Part shown: positions 54,981 through 63,678 of the stretch, piece by piece
How the letters are laid out: each line of letters starts with the position of its first letter
Position numbering within the stretch: the first letter of the stretch is position 1
Assembly (NCBI RefSeq): GCF_004363175.1
Contig: NZ_SNYR01000002.1
Span: 248,001-312,000 of the forward strand
Direction: 5' to 3'
Source of the DNA: Maritalea mobilis
GTDB lineage: Bacteria > Pseudomonadota > Alphaproteobacteria > Rhizobiales > Devosiaceae
Length of the DNA stretch: 64,000 bases
Made by a program: the position numbers and the translations under genes
The notes under the pieces: generated by a model
What the model saw: the letters and a program-made list of their open reading frames with translations, nothing else
Database searches by the model: none
Told to the model about the DNA's origin: nothing

Positions 54981-55001
54981 TCCTCGGGCTTGCCCCGAGG
55001 A
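54981..55001. repeat. Extragenic palindrome 2
   Basis: TCCTCGGG and CCCGAGGA form 8-bp arms around CTTGC, preceded by GTCA. This matches a widespread alphaproteobacterial repeat type (ATCCTCGGG). It lies between the convergent tlyA and aroC ends with palindrome 1. Confidence 0.75.
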
Positions 55002-55045
55002 TCCAAGCAGCTTCTGCGGTTGAACGAGCTGCCACTTACAGCCGC

Positions 55046-56152
55046 TTAAAACCCAACGCCGCCGTCGCGTCCAGTTTGGCCGCGGTGGCGGAGGAAATGG
55101 TCTGCCAGCACCAATGCCATCATTGCTTCGCCAACAGGTACTGCGCGGATACCGACGCAAGGGTCATGGCGGCCTTTAGTGATGATGTCAGTATTCTCAT
55201 TGGTTTTGGTCACGGTTTCGCGCGGCACCAAGATTGAGCTGGTTGGCTTCACGGCAAAGCGCACCACAACGGGGTCGCCGTTGGAAATGCCGCCTAAAAT
55301 GCCGCCCGCTTTATTGCTCTTGAAATAAGGTGCGCCCTCTCCGGCGCGCATCTCATCGGCATTTTCAATGCCTGTCAGTTCCGCTGCGTCAAAACCTGCG
55401 CCGATCTCAACGGCTTTCACCGCGTTGATGGACATCATGGCCGACGCCAAATCTTGATCGAGTTTGCCATAGATCGGGGCACCAAGGCCCACGGGTACGT
55501 TTTCGGCCACCACTTCGATCACCGCGCCGACGGACGAGCCTTCTTTGCGGATGCCATCAAGATAGGCTGCCCATTCTTCCGCCGCTACAGGGTCGGCGCA
55601 GAAGAACGGATTTTGATCTACCTGATCCCAATCGAAGCGATCATAATTGATTTTGTGCGGGCCTACCTGCACCAAGCTGGCGCGGATTTTGATGTCGGGC
55701 ACCACCAATTGGGCCACGGCTCCTGCGGCCACACGCGCCGCGGTTTCCCGCGCAGATGAACGGCCACCGCCGCGATAGTCGCGGATGCCATATTTCTGTT
55801 CGTAGGTGAAATCCGCATGGCCAGGGCGGAACTTGTCGCGAATGTCGCCATAATCCTTGGACCGCTGGTCGGTATTCTCGATCATCAGCGAGATCGGCGT
55901 GCCAGTGGTGCGCAAACCATCAGTACGCTCATCTTCAAATGTGCCGGAAAGGATTTTCACCTGATCTGGTTCACGGCGCTGAGTGGTATATTTAGATTGG
56001 CCAGGCTTCCGGCGATCCAGCTTTTCCTGAATCATGGCTTCGGAAATCGCCAAGCCAGCAGGACACCCATCAACCACCACGCCCAAGGCTGGTCCATGGC
56101 TTTCGCCCCAAGTGGTGAAGCGGAAAAGTTGGCCAAAGCTATTGTGCGACAT
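55046..56152 (-). CDS. aroC: Chorismate synthase
   Basis: The 368-residue enzyme makes chorismate from EPSP with reduced FMN. Signatures are [22 protein letters not shown] near the N-terminus, [20 protein letters not shown] and [22 protein letters not shown]. All conserved parts are present. An ordinary housekeeping gene of the shikimate pathway. Confidence 0.97.
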   Translation of the reverse strand: MSHNSFGQLFRFTTWGESHGPALGVVVDGCPAGLAISEAMIQEKLDRRKPGQSKYTTQRREPDQVKILSGTFEDERTDGLRTTGTPISLMIENTDQRSKDYGDIRDKFRPGHADFTYEQKYGIRDYRGGGRSSARETAARVAAGAVAQLVVPDIKIRASLVQVGPHKINYDRFDWDQVDQNPFFCADPVAAEEWAAYLDGIRKEGSSVGAVIEVVAENVPVGLGAPIYGKLDQDLASAMMSINAVKAVEIGAGFDAAELTGIENADEMRAGEGAPYFKSNKAGGILGGISNGDPVVVRFAVKPTSSILVPRETVTKTNENTDIITKGRHDPCVGIRAVPVGEAMMALVLADHFLRHRGQTGRDGGVGF

Positions 56153-56212
56153 GGTGCGTCCTAATGGTTTGAAAGTACTGGAGACAATTTTGCGAGACAG
56201 CGCCGCAATTGT

Positions 56213-56827
56213 CTAGGCTGCATACTCGGTAAATTGTCCATTCTCAAAGCGAAAAACAGCTTCTTGAGATGGGGCCCATTTGTCGAGCACGTCGCCCGGC
56301 TCACCCGTGAGCAGGTGCCGGAAGGTCCGCGCCACGCCGCCATGGGCCACAACAATAGTGGGACGTTGAATATGCTCCTGCATAAAGGCGTCCACCCGCT
56401 CGATCACTTCGGCATAGCTTTCGCCATCTTTTGGGCGGTGCCGCCATTTGCTGGCCTCGCGCTGGGCGTGCTCTTCTGGGAAAAGCTTTTCCACGTCACT
56501 CGCCAAAATGCCTTCCAACCGCCCAAACGATATTTCGCGCAGGCGATCATCATAGGCAATGTCGGGCAGTTCATCGTCAAATTGCGCCCGCACGATATCC
56601 ATCGTTTCGCGCGTGCGCCCTAATGGTGAGCAAAACCAGTCGAAATCTGCCGGATCACCGCCATCGCGAGTCACCAACTCGTGCAAAATTTCGCCGCTCA
56701 GTTTTGCTTGGTTGCGCCCATGCTCGTTAAGTGGCACATCCCGCTGCCCTTGGAACCGGCTTGCCCGGTTCCAATCGGTTTGTCCGTGCCGTACGAAATA
56801 AATCAACGGCCATTCAGCATGTGCCAT
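56213..56827 (-). CDS. Histidine phosphatase family protein
   Basis: The 204-residue protein is a phosphoglycerate-mutase-like histidine phosphatase: the catalytic RHG lies in IYFVRHGQTDWNRASRFQGQ, with SPLGRTRET, and the second His in VVAHGGVARTF. The substrate is not known. It lies between aroC (60 nt) and fabI (44 nt) on the same strand. Confidence 0.9.
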   Translation of the reverse strand: MAHAEWPLIYFVRHGQTDWNRASRFQGQRDVPLNEHGRNQAKLSGEILHELVTRDGGDPADFDWFCSPLGRTRETMDIVRAQFDDELPDIAYDDRLREISFGRLEGILASDVEKLFPEEHAQREASKWRHRPKDGESYAEVIERVDAFMQEHIQRPTIVVAHGGVARTFRHLLTGEPGDVLDKWAPSQEAVFRFENGQFTEYAA

Positions 56828-56871
56828 AGCGCAAGATCACTCTTTTTGCTGGGTGGTGTTTGAGCTGGTGC

Positions 56872-57669
56872 TTATTCTTCGCTGTCGAGAACGCGCATAC
56901 CCATCACATTGTAGCCGCTGTCCACGTGGTGAATTTCACCTGTGGTGCCAGAAGACAAGTCAGACAAGAGGTAAAGCCCTGCATTGCCAACTTCGTCAAT
57001 GCTCACATTGCGACGCAATGGTGAGTTGGCTTCGCCGTAAGACAGCATTTTGCGGAAGTCACCAATGCCAGAAGCAGCCAATGTTTTGATGGCGCCAGCG
57101 GAAATGCCGTTCACGCGGATGCCTTCAGGGCCAAGATCAGCGGCCAAGTAACGTACAGATGCTTCCAGCGCTGCTTTAGCCACGCCCATCACATTGTAGT
57201 TTGGCACTACTTTTTCAGACCCGTAATAGGTCAATGTCACCAACGAACCGCCTTCATTCATGATCTTGCGGGCACGTTTGGCCACAGCAACGAATGAGAA
57301 TACAGAAATGTTCATAGAGTTCTGGAAGTTGCCTGGTGTGGTGTCGATAAAGCGACCTTCAAGCTCATTCTTGTCAGAATAGGCAATGGCATGCACCAAG
57401 AAGTCAATTTTGCCCCATTTTTCTTCGATGGCAGCGAAAGCTTTGTCCAACGCAGCTTCGTCGGTCACATCAGCTTCGATCACCAATTCTGATCCAACTT
57501 CTGCCGCCAACGGCTCCACACGACGCTTCAACGCTTCACCTTGATAAGTGAACGCCAACTCTGCGCCTTGGCCTGCAACTGCTTTGGCGATGCCCCAACC
57601 GATTGACCGATTGTTGGCCACGCCCATGATCACGCCCCGTTTGCCTTGCATCAGGTTGCCGCTGGTCAT
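56872..57669 (-). CDS. fabI: Enoyl-ACP reductase, FabI type
   Basis: From ATG 57669 the protein has 265 residues. It is an SDR-type NADH-dependent enoyl-ACP reductase of fatty acid synthesis: GVANNRSIGWGIAKAV binds NAD, and the active-site Tyr-x6-Lys lies in YNVMGVAKAALEASVRYLA. GGAG 7 nt upstream fixes the start; the longer frame to 57801 lies in the divergent promoter region. Confidence 0.95.
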   Translation of the reverse strand: MTSGNLMQGKRGVIMGVANNRSIGWGIAKAVAGQGAELAFTYQGEALKRRVEPLAAEVGSELVIEADVTDEAALDKAFAAIEEKWGKIDFLVHAIAYSDKNELEGRFIDTTPGNFQNSMNISVFSFVAVAKRARKIMNEGGSLVTLTYYGSEKVVPNYNVMGVAKAALEASVRYLAADLGPEGIRVNGISAGAIKTLAASGIGDFRKMLSYGEANSPLRRNVSIDEVGNAGLYLLSDLSSGTTGEIHHVDSGYNVMGMRVLDSEE

Positions 57670-57786
57670 AAATGAACTCCTTGAGTAAAACCTTTGCATT
57701 GGGTTTTGACACAGCACGCGAAAACGGGCAAGTTTTTGTGTAAGTTTTCTACTATTCCTTCCACGATTAGCGAGCGAAAAGAGTTC

Positions 57787-59199
57787 ATGGCGCAGCTGCA
57801 ACTATTTGCAAAACTAAAAGAAATTGTCGGTGACGCGAATTATCATGATGTGCCAGACCAAATGGCACGCTTTCTGGAAGAGCCGCGCGGGCTATACACC
57901 AAAGGGGCCCAATGTGCCGTCACGCCAACTACGGTTGAGATGGTGCAAAAAGTAATGCAATTCGCCTATCAAAACGAGATTTCTGTGGTGCCGCAGGGCG
58001 GCAATACGGGGCTTGTGGGCGGACAAGTGCCAGCCATGGGCAATGAGATTGTGCTGAGCCTCGTCAAAATGAAGCAAGTGCGCGATGTAGACCCGTCCAC
58101 CAATGTGATGACGCTTGAAGCAGGCGTTACGGTGCTTGACGCTCAAAAGCATGCGGAAGAGGCAAATCGGCTGTTTCCCTTGTCGCTTGGTTCGGAAGGC
58201 ACGTGCCAAATTGGCGGCATTCTGTCCACCAACGCCGGGGGCACCGCGGTTTTGGCTTATGGCAACTCCCGCGATTTGTGCATGGGCGTTGAGGCTGTGT
58301 TAGCCGACGGGCGCATTTACAATGGCCTATCGAAATTGCGCAAAGACAATACGGGCTATGATTTGAAAGATTTGCTGGTGGGCGCCGAAGGCACGCTGGG
58401 CATCATCACCGCAGCATCGCTCAAAATGTTCCCACGCCCGCGCACTTTTGAAACCGCCCTGCTCAACATCGCCTCGCCGCAAGTTGGCGTGGATATTTTT
58501 GAATTGGTGCGCGAACGCGCGGGCAACCGCCTCACCTCATTTGAATTACTGCCCACCATCGGCATGGATTTGCAGTTAAAACATAATCTAATCAATCGCG
58601 ATCCGCGCGCAACGGAAACGCCTACTGGGTGGCACATTCTTTTGGAACTCTCCTTGTTCGAAGGCGACCATGATGGTGCGCTTTTGGCCATTCTGGAAGA
58701 TTTGTTTGAGCGCGAGTGGGTCGCCGACGCCTCTCTTTGCAACTCGGTGGCGGATCGTCAATTGATGTGGCTGATGCGCGAGAATTATGCGGAATGCCAA
58801 AAGCGTGAAGCCCAGGCTATTAAGCACGACATTTCTGTCGCCATTCGCGACATTCCGACGCTGATTGAACAGGTGGACGCTGTCGCTGAAGAAATTTTGC
58901 CGGGCATTCGCTCCATTGCTTTTGGCCATATGGGCGACGGCAATATTCATTATGACTTTTTGGCCCCGATAGACTTTGAAGGCGATTTGCGTGAAATCGC
59001 ACCCGCTATCCACGATGCGACCTATGAGATCTTGGCCAAGCTTAATGGCTCGATTTCAGCGGAACACGGGATTGGCCAACTCAAACGGGATTTGCTGGCG
59101 CAAAAGAAAGATCCAACCGCACTGGATATGATGAAAAGCATCAAGCTGGCGCTTGATCCTAAAAACATTCTCAATCCGGGAAAAGTTGTCAGCCCTTAA
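57787..59199 (+). CDS. FAD-linked oxidase (D-2-hydroxyacid dehydrogenase-like)
   Basis: The 470-residue flavoprotein belongs to the GlcD/D-2-hydroxyglutarate dehydrogenase group. FAD-binding segments are VVPQGGNTGLVGGQVP and GTCQIGGILSTNAGGTAVL; the C-terminal FAD-oxidase domain has FGHMGDGNIHYDFL and NGSISAEHGIGQLKRDLL. It probably oxidises a D-2-hydroxyacid and passes electrons to the quinone pool. Start is ATG 57787. Confidence 0.9.
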   Translation: MAQLQLFAKLKEIVGDANYHDVPDQMARFLEEPRGLYTKGAQCAVTPTTVEMVQKVMQFAYQNEISVVPQGGNTGLVGGQVPAMGNEIVLSLVKMKQVRDVDPSTNVMTLEAGVTVLDAQKHAEEANRLFPLSLGSEGTCQIGGILSTNAGGTAVLAYGNSRDLCMGVEAVLADGRIYNGLSKLRKDNTGYDLKDLLVGAEGTLGIITAASLKMFPRPRTFETALLNIASPQVGVDIFELVRERAGNRLTSFELLPTIGMDLQLKHNLINRDPRATETPTGWHILLELSLFEGDHDGALLAILEDLFEREWVADASLCNSVADRQLMWLMRENYAECQKREAQAIKHDISVAIRDIPTLIEQVDAVAEEILPGIRSIAFGHMGDGNIHYDFLAPIDFEGDLREIAPAIHDATYEILAKLNGSISAEHGIGQLKRDLLAQKKDPTALDMMKSIKLALDPKNILNPGKVVSP

Positions 59200-59930
59200 A
59201 ACAAATCAAGCTGCGTCGATTTTTTGGGCTTCGGCGCGGCTTTTTCTTTGGGCTTAGCCTCCAGCTCCACTTCCACAATCAAGTCTTCGCCTTCATTGCG
59301 GGCATTGTTCACCCGTTGTGATACAGGGTAGCTGGTCACGTTATATTTGATCAGTGGTCGCACCAGTTTCAGCGCGTTTTGCGCATTCACATTTTTGGTG
59401 TCGAGCCATTCATCCATGTTCTCTTCAGGCACATGAACAGGCGTGCGGTGATGAATGTCGGCCAGTTCGCCTGTCGCCTCTTGGGTGAGAATGGTGAAGC
59501 TGTCGATCTCTTCCCCGTTTGGCCCTTCCCATGTGGCGTAAAGGCCCGCCAGCGCCAACAGTGAGCCGTCTTCTTTATGGATATGAAAGGGCTGCTTTTC
59601 GCCATTCTGGCGCAGCCATTCATAATAGCCGCTGGCTGGCACCAGGCAGCGCTGGTTTTTCAGCGAGCTTTTAAACGCTGGCTTTTCGGCCACGGTTTCC
59701 ACTCGCGCATTGGCCAGCACCGTGAATTCGCGCGGGTCTTTCACCCAATGCGGCACCAGCCCCCAGCGCATCAAATGCGCTTCGTTGCCGCGTCCATGAT
59801 TGACGATGCTCAACACAGGTTGGGTGGGCGGAATATTGTAGCGGGCAGGAAAATCATTCAACTGGGCATCCAAATTGAACAGATTGATCAATTCTTCCCG
59901 TGGATGATGTAGATCGAGCCGCCCGCACAT
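59196..59930 (-). CDS. yedK: SOS response-associated peptidase (YedK/HMCES)
   Basis: The 244-residue SRAP protein forms a covalent crosslink with abasic sites in single-stranded DNA. Cys2 at MCGRLDLHHP is the nucleophile after Met removal, with Asn in PARYNIPPTQPV, Glu in ASGYYEWLR and His in DIHHRTPVHV. The C-terminus has a basic tail. The stop overlaps the FAD oxidase stop tail to tail. Confidence 0.94.
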   Translation of the reverse strand: MCGRLDLHHPREELINLFNLDAQLNDFPARYNIPPTQPVLSIVNHGRGNEAHLMRWGLVPHWVKDPREFTVLANARVETVAEKPAFKSSLKNQRCLVPASGYYEWLRQNGEKQPFHIHKEDGSLLALAGLYATWEGPNGEEIDSFTILTQEATGELADIHHRTPVHVPEENMDEWLDTKNVNAQNALKLVRPLIKYNVTSYPVSQRVNNARNEGEDLIVEVELEAKPKEKAAPKPKKSTQLDLF

Positions 59931-59938
59931 GGTTTTAC

Positions 59939-60853
59939 CTAACTTGTTTTGGCCGCAACTTTATCGCGATTTGCCTGGTCGATAAAGGGCACGCGCCAGC
60001 GCAACGTCATGGCCGCCGCGCCCAGCAAAATCGCCGCCGAGCCAACCCATTGCATCCAAGTCAATTGCCGATCAAAGGCCACATAATCCACCACAATCGC
60101 AGCGATAGGATAGATAAAGGCAAGTGCGCCCGTAACGCTGGTTTCCAGCCGCTGAATGCCATCATACATAATAATATACATCAGCACCGTGCACATTAGG
60201 CCCAGCGCGAGAATGGCGCCCCACTCCACTTGTCCGTTGGGCATGATTTGCCATTGCATCAAAGGGAAAAGCATGATGGTGCCTACGCTCACATGGGTCA
60301 GCGCCACCAGATGAGGCGGCACGCCTGTCAGCTTTTTCACCAGCAACACGGTCACCGCATAAAGCACCGCCGCGCCGAAGGCCATGATGACGCCCATCAA
60401 ATAGTCGGTGCCTGTGTCGGTGGAAATATCGCGCGCGCTGACCACCGCAATCATGCCAACAAAAGCGAACAGCAGCCAAAAGACCTTCGAAATGTTCAGC
60501 TTTTCGCCCAAAAACGCCACGCCCATCATCGCCAGAATGATCGGCTGTGTGTGATAGACCACGGTGGAAATGGTGATGGAGGCTTTGGAGAAAGAGCCGA
60601 ACAGCAATATCCAGTTGGTCACCACCGCCACGCCGCTCAGCACAGCCAGTGTGATGTTGCGCTTGGTGAAATATTCGCGTTTGAACATGCCCAAAGCCGC
60701 GCAAACAATGCCAAGGCCCACCGCACCAATCAGGCAGCGGGAAAAGACCACGTTAAATGTGGGTTGGTTGGACACCACCACAAAAAAGCCGATGGTGCCG
60801 GAAATCATCATGGCGGTGACCAGTTCCACCACCCCAATCCAATTGCGTTGCAT
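59939..60853 (-). CDS. EamA/DMT family transporter
   Basis: The 304-residue integral membrane protein has about ten helices in two EamA repeats. It is probably an exporter of an amino acid or metabolite. Start at ATG 60853; a purine-rich tract serves as ribosome site. It lies divergent to an Lrp/AsnC regulator gene with a dyad between them, a common arrangement for Lrp-controlled exporters. Confidence 0.9.
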   Translation of the reverse strand: MQRNWIGVVELVTAMMISGTIGFFVVVSNQPTFNVVFSRCLIGAVGLGIVCAALGMFKREYFTKRNITLAVLSGVAVVTNWILLFGSFSKASITISTVVYHTQPIILAMMGVAFLGEKLNISKVFWLLFAFVGMIAVVSARDISTDTGTDYLMGVIMAFGAAVLYAVTVLLVKKLTGVPPHLVALTHVSVGTIMLFPLMQWQIMPNGQVEWGAILALGLMCTVLMYIIMYDGIQRLETSVTGALAFIYPIAAIVVDYVAFDRQLTWMQWVGSAAILLGAAAMTLRWRVPFIDQANRDKVAAKTS

Positions 60854-60926
60854 TTTTTTCTCTTTCAAACTCTTTGTAATCTGGTTCAACGCTAAACCCA
60901 AGCGCTAGAGTTGCACATATAAATAA

Positions 60927-60952
60927 TTCGGCTAAAATCTAATTTTACCGAA
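60927..60952. promoter_or_regulatory. Dyad between EamA and Lrp genes
   Basis: An imperfect 26-nt inverted repeat: TTCGG(C)TAAAAT, a 3-nt centre, then ATTTTACCGAA, with a single extra C in one arm. It is AT-rich at the centre and lies in the 126-nt gap between the divergent genes, as expected of an Lrp-type binding site. Confidence 0.6.
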
Positions 60953-60979
60953 CGAAATTAGGCAAAGACACTATTTCAC

Positions 60980-61411
60980 ATGGATAACACAGATAAAATA
61001 TTGATTGAAACTCTTTTTGAAAATGGCAAAACGCCCCTCAAGGAGCTTGCGGCGAAAGTTGGGTTATCTGCTCCCAGCACCTCAGAGCGGCTTAAAAGGT
61101 TGGAGGAACGTGGGGTGATCCGCGGCCATACGCTGACCGTCGCACCGGAGCAAATTGGATATCCATTGCGTGCCATTGTGCGGGTCAGCCCTATGCCCGG
61201 CCAACTGCAGCGCGTCACTAAGCTTATTCAGCAAACCGCTGAAATCACCGAATGTGACAAGGTCACTGGCGAGGATTGCTTTATCTGCAAAATCTATCTC
61301 AAATCGATTGAACAGTTGGATTTGATCCTCGACAATATCAGCCAATATGCAGCCACCAATAGCTCCATCATCAAAAGCTCGCCTGTAAAACGTCGGTTAC
61401 CGCCGCTATGA
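60980..61411 (+). CDS. Lrp/AsnC family regulator (divergent from EamA)
   Basis: The 143-residue protein has an N-terminal HTH (TDKILIETLFENGKTPLKEL then AAKVGLSAPSTSERLKRLEE) and a RAM ligand domain with TECDKVTGEDCFICKIYLKS. It likely controls the divergent exporter gene in response to an amino acid. Its stop overlaps the Nudix ATG (ATGA). Confidence 0.92.
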   Translation: MDNTDKILIETLFENGKTPLKELAAKVGLSAPSTSERLKRLEERGVIRGHTLTVAPEQIGYPLRAIVRVSPMPGQLQRVTKLIQQTAEITECDKVTGEDCFICKIYLKSIEQLDLILDNISQYAATNSSIIKSSPVKRRLPPL

Positions 61412-61797
61412 GTGAACAAGTCGATGTGGTCAGCGCTGCCTTGTTTGATGGCGACAATGTGCTGCTGGTCCAGCGCAAAAACCCGCCCTATCAGCATTAT
61501 TGGTCCTTGCCCGGTGGGCGCATAAATTCAGGCGAATCCGCAACCGACGCGATCCGGCGCGAAATCCTGGAAGAGACCGGATTGCAGGTCAGCGATTTCC
61601 ATAAGGTACAAAAGCACAATTCAGCTGGGTTCACGTTGCAAGTGTTTGCCGCCAAGGCCGACATCGCCGCGGCTCAAGCGCTGGACGATGCCGCCGCCGT
61701 GCAAATCATCCCGCTGCATCAGGTGCCAGAGCTGCACTATACGCCCGATTTATGGGCCATCATCCATGCGGCTCGCCAACGGCTCACTGATCTGTGA
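61408..61797 (+). CDS. Nudix hydrolase
   Basis: The 129-residue protein has a full Nudix box, G-x5-E-x7-REILEETGL (about residues 36-58), preceded by SLPGGRI. It may hydrolyse an oxidised nucleotide (MutT-like) or another nucleoside diphosphate; the sequence does not tell which. Co-translated with the Lrp regulator. Confidence 0.93.
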   Translation: MSEQVDVVSAALFDGDNVLLVQRKNPPYQHYWSLPGGRINSGESATDAIRREILEETGLQVSDFHKVQKHNSAGFTLQVFAAKADIAAAQALDDAAAVQIIPLHQVPELHYTPDLWAIIHAARQRLTDL

Positions 61798-61859
61798 GTG
61801 TATTTGATTGGTGATCACTCAATTTTTGCGCCAAACTGCCCTCAGTTTTGGGAGGCAAA

Positions 61860-62864
61860 ATGCGACAGATTATTCTCAATATATTGATTGCAATAGCCAT
61901 ATTTAACGGCAGCTCAGCCGCGCTTGCGCAGGAATTGCAACCTCAACAGGCTGTGCCGAAACGTTGGATGCTGGAAGGCTGGGAAACGGATTTTTCCAAA
62001 GCGACCATCCGTTACAATGAGGTGGTCGATGTTATTGATCGCGACAATATCCCCTCCATTGATGATCCCCAATTTAAGCCCGTTGCGCGCGAGGCCAGCA
62101 TTCCGGACAATGAGCCTGTCATCGGGTTAGATCTGAATGGTGTCGCCCGCGCCTACCCTTTGCGCATTATGATGTGGCATGAAATTGTGAATGACCAGAT
62201 CGGCGATACGCCCATCGCGGTCACCTATTGCCCCCTGTGCAACACCTCCATTGTTTTTGATCGCCGGGTCGATGGCAAAGCCGTAGAGTTTGGCACGTCA
62301 GGCAAACTCCGCCATTCCGACCTGATTATGTATGATCGGGCGCAACAAAATTGGTGGCAGCAATTTACGGGCGAGGCCATTGCTGGCGCGCGTGCTGGCG
62401 AGAAATTGAAAGCCTATCCTTCGCGTCTGATGAGCCTGAAACTTTTTCGCGAAACTTATCCCGATGGCGACATTTTAGTGCCTGACCCGCGCCGCATCGA
62501 GCAAATGGGCCGCAATCCTTATGTCGGATATGACAAATCGGCTAAGCCCTTCCTGTTTCGCGGTGAAATCCCCGATGACATCAACCCGATGATGCGCGTG
62601 GCGCTGGTGCAATCGCCCACGCCTGTTGGCGTTGCCCTGCCGCTGTTGCAGCAACAAGGCGAAGTCACTCATGAAGATTTGATCTTCCGTTGGTCTGCGG
62701 GCCAAGCCTCAGCGCTTGATCGCGGCGAGATCAGCCAGGGGCGCGATGTGGGGAATATCGAAGTTGTGCGACAAACAGATTCTGGCGAAGAGCCCGTGGT
62801 GCATGAGGTCACATTTGCCTTTGCTGCCCGCGCCTTTATGAGCGATTTGACCATCCTGCAATAA
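61860..62864 (+). CDS. DUF3179 secreted protein
   Basis: The 334-residue protein has a signal peptide (about residues 1-24, ending ALAQ) and a DUF3179 domain: YPLRIMMWHEIVNDQIGD, VTYCPLCNTSIVFDRRVDG (a CPLC motif) and WWQQFTGEAIAG. It is probably periplasmic. Start is ATG 61860 with GGAGG 4 nt upstream, not the TTG at 61848. Function unknown. A terminator follows. Confidence 0.92.
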   Translation: MRQIILNILIAIAIFNGSSAALAQELQPQQAVPKRWMLEGWETDFSKATIRYNEVVDVIDRDNIPSIDDPQFKPVAREASIPDNEPVIGLDLNGVARAYPLRIMMWHEIVNDQIGDTPIAVTYCPLCNTSIVFDRRVDGKAVEFGTSGKLRHSDLIMYDRAQQNWWQQFTGEAIAGARAGEKLKAYPSRLMSLKLFRETYPDGDILVPDPRRIEQMGRNPYVGYDKSAKPFLFRGEIPDDINPMMRVALVQSPTPVGVALPLLQQQGEVTHEDLIFRWSAGQASALDRGEISQGRDVGNIEVVRQTDSGEEPVVHEVTFAFAARAFMSDLTILQ

Positions 62865-62878
62865 AACTTGCCTCCAAA

Positions 62879-62916
62879 GCGGCATCGTCTTAAGACTGAC
62901 GATGTCGCACTTTTTT
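62879..62916 (+). terminator. Terminator after DUF3179, abutting the next ribosome site
   Basis: An 11-bp stem with one G-T wobble (GCGGCATCGTC with GACGATGTCGC, 62879-62908) closes an 8-nt loop, and six T residues follow after AC. The T-run runs directly into the GGAG of the next gene, so that gene depends on readthrough or on a promoter inside or before the hairpin. Confidence 0.85.
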
Positions 62917-62926
62917 GGAGACCATT

Positions 62927-63301
62927 TTGCGCGCAAAAATTGCCACATCTTTATCCGCGCTTTTGCTGTGCATTGGCAGCCAACTGCCCGCGCAGGCCAT
63001 TGATCCGGCTTATCAGCCGCAAATGGAGCGGTTGGCGGAGATTATGGGTGCGCTTTATCATCTAGACGATTTGTGCTTGCGCTCAGGCGTTGATTGGCGC
63101 GGCCAATTGGCTGATCTGATGGATTTGGATGAAGTTGATGATGACCGGCGCGCGCGGTTGGCGGGTGCGTTTAATGACAATTATGCTGATTTCCAACAAT
63201 CCCATAGCCGCTGCACCGACTCGGCCAGCTTGTTGACCAGCCGCTTTCTCGATGAAGGTGCCAAGATCAGCTATGATATCCACATCCGCTACGCCGAATA
63301 A
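62927..63301 (+). CDS. TIGR02301 family secreted protein
   Basis: The 124-residue protein has a signal peptide (about residues 1-25, ending in AQA) and matches TIGR02301 of rhizobia: MERLAEIMGALYHLDDLCLRS, then DWRGQLADLMDLDEV. The start is TTG 62927 with GGAG 6 nt upstream; the TTG at 62915 lies on the ribosome site. Function unknown. Confidence 0.78.
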   Translation: MRAKIATSLSALLLCIGSQLPAQAIDPAYQPQMERLAEIMGALYHLDDLCLRSGVDWRGQLADLMDLDEVDDDRRARLAGAFNDNYADFQQSHSRCTDSASLLTSRFLDEGAKISYDIHIRYAE

Positions 63302-63392
63302 TGTGGATTTCTCACCGAAATTAACCTTTATTAAAGAACCTTGATGTCCGCGCCAAAAAGCCATGCTACAGCTTGGATGTCAGGAGAAATAC

Positions 63393-63653
63393 ATGTTTGA
63401 ACATTCACGCACGCAATCGCTTTTTGAACGCGATGATGAGGAGCGCCAATTGGCGCTGCAATATCTGGCTGAAGCATGGCGCAATGCCGATGTGGAAGGC
63501 GTTGAAAAAGAAGCGTTGGCCCATGCTGCCTTGTTTGCTGCCATTGCCACTTTGGTGGAACAATATGGCGAAGAGCCAATTGCTAAATTGCTGGAAAAAC
63601 TGCCTGGCCAAGTTCAACTTGGCGAATATACGGTTGACCGCACAATTCAATAA
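63393..63653 (+). CDS. Small helical hypothetical protein
   Basis: The 86-residue, all-helical acidic protein starts at ATG 63393 with a clear AGGAG 6 nt upstream. Motifs such as ERQLALQYLAEAWRNADVEG and FAAIATLVEQYGEEPIAKLLEKLP are seen in small alphaproteobacterial proteins with no function known. It lies before the final secreted gene with 25 nt between. Confidence 0.7.
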   Translation: MFEHSRTQSLFERDDEERQLALQYLAEAWRNADVEGVEKEALAHAALFAAIATLVEQYGEEPIAKLLEKLPGQVQLGEYTVDRTIQ

Positions 63654-63678
63654 TTTGATCTATTATAAAGGCTGACCA

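Noticed and set aside
63321-63334. TTAA-N6-TTAA, CtrA-like box before the small gene at 63393
   Set aside because: The spacing is 6 instead of 7, and such pairs are common in AT-rich gaps.
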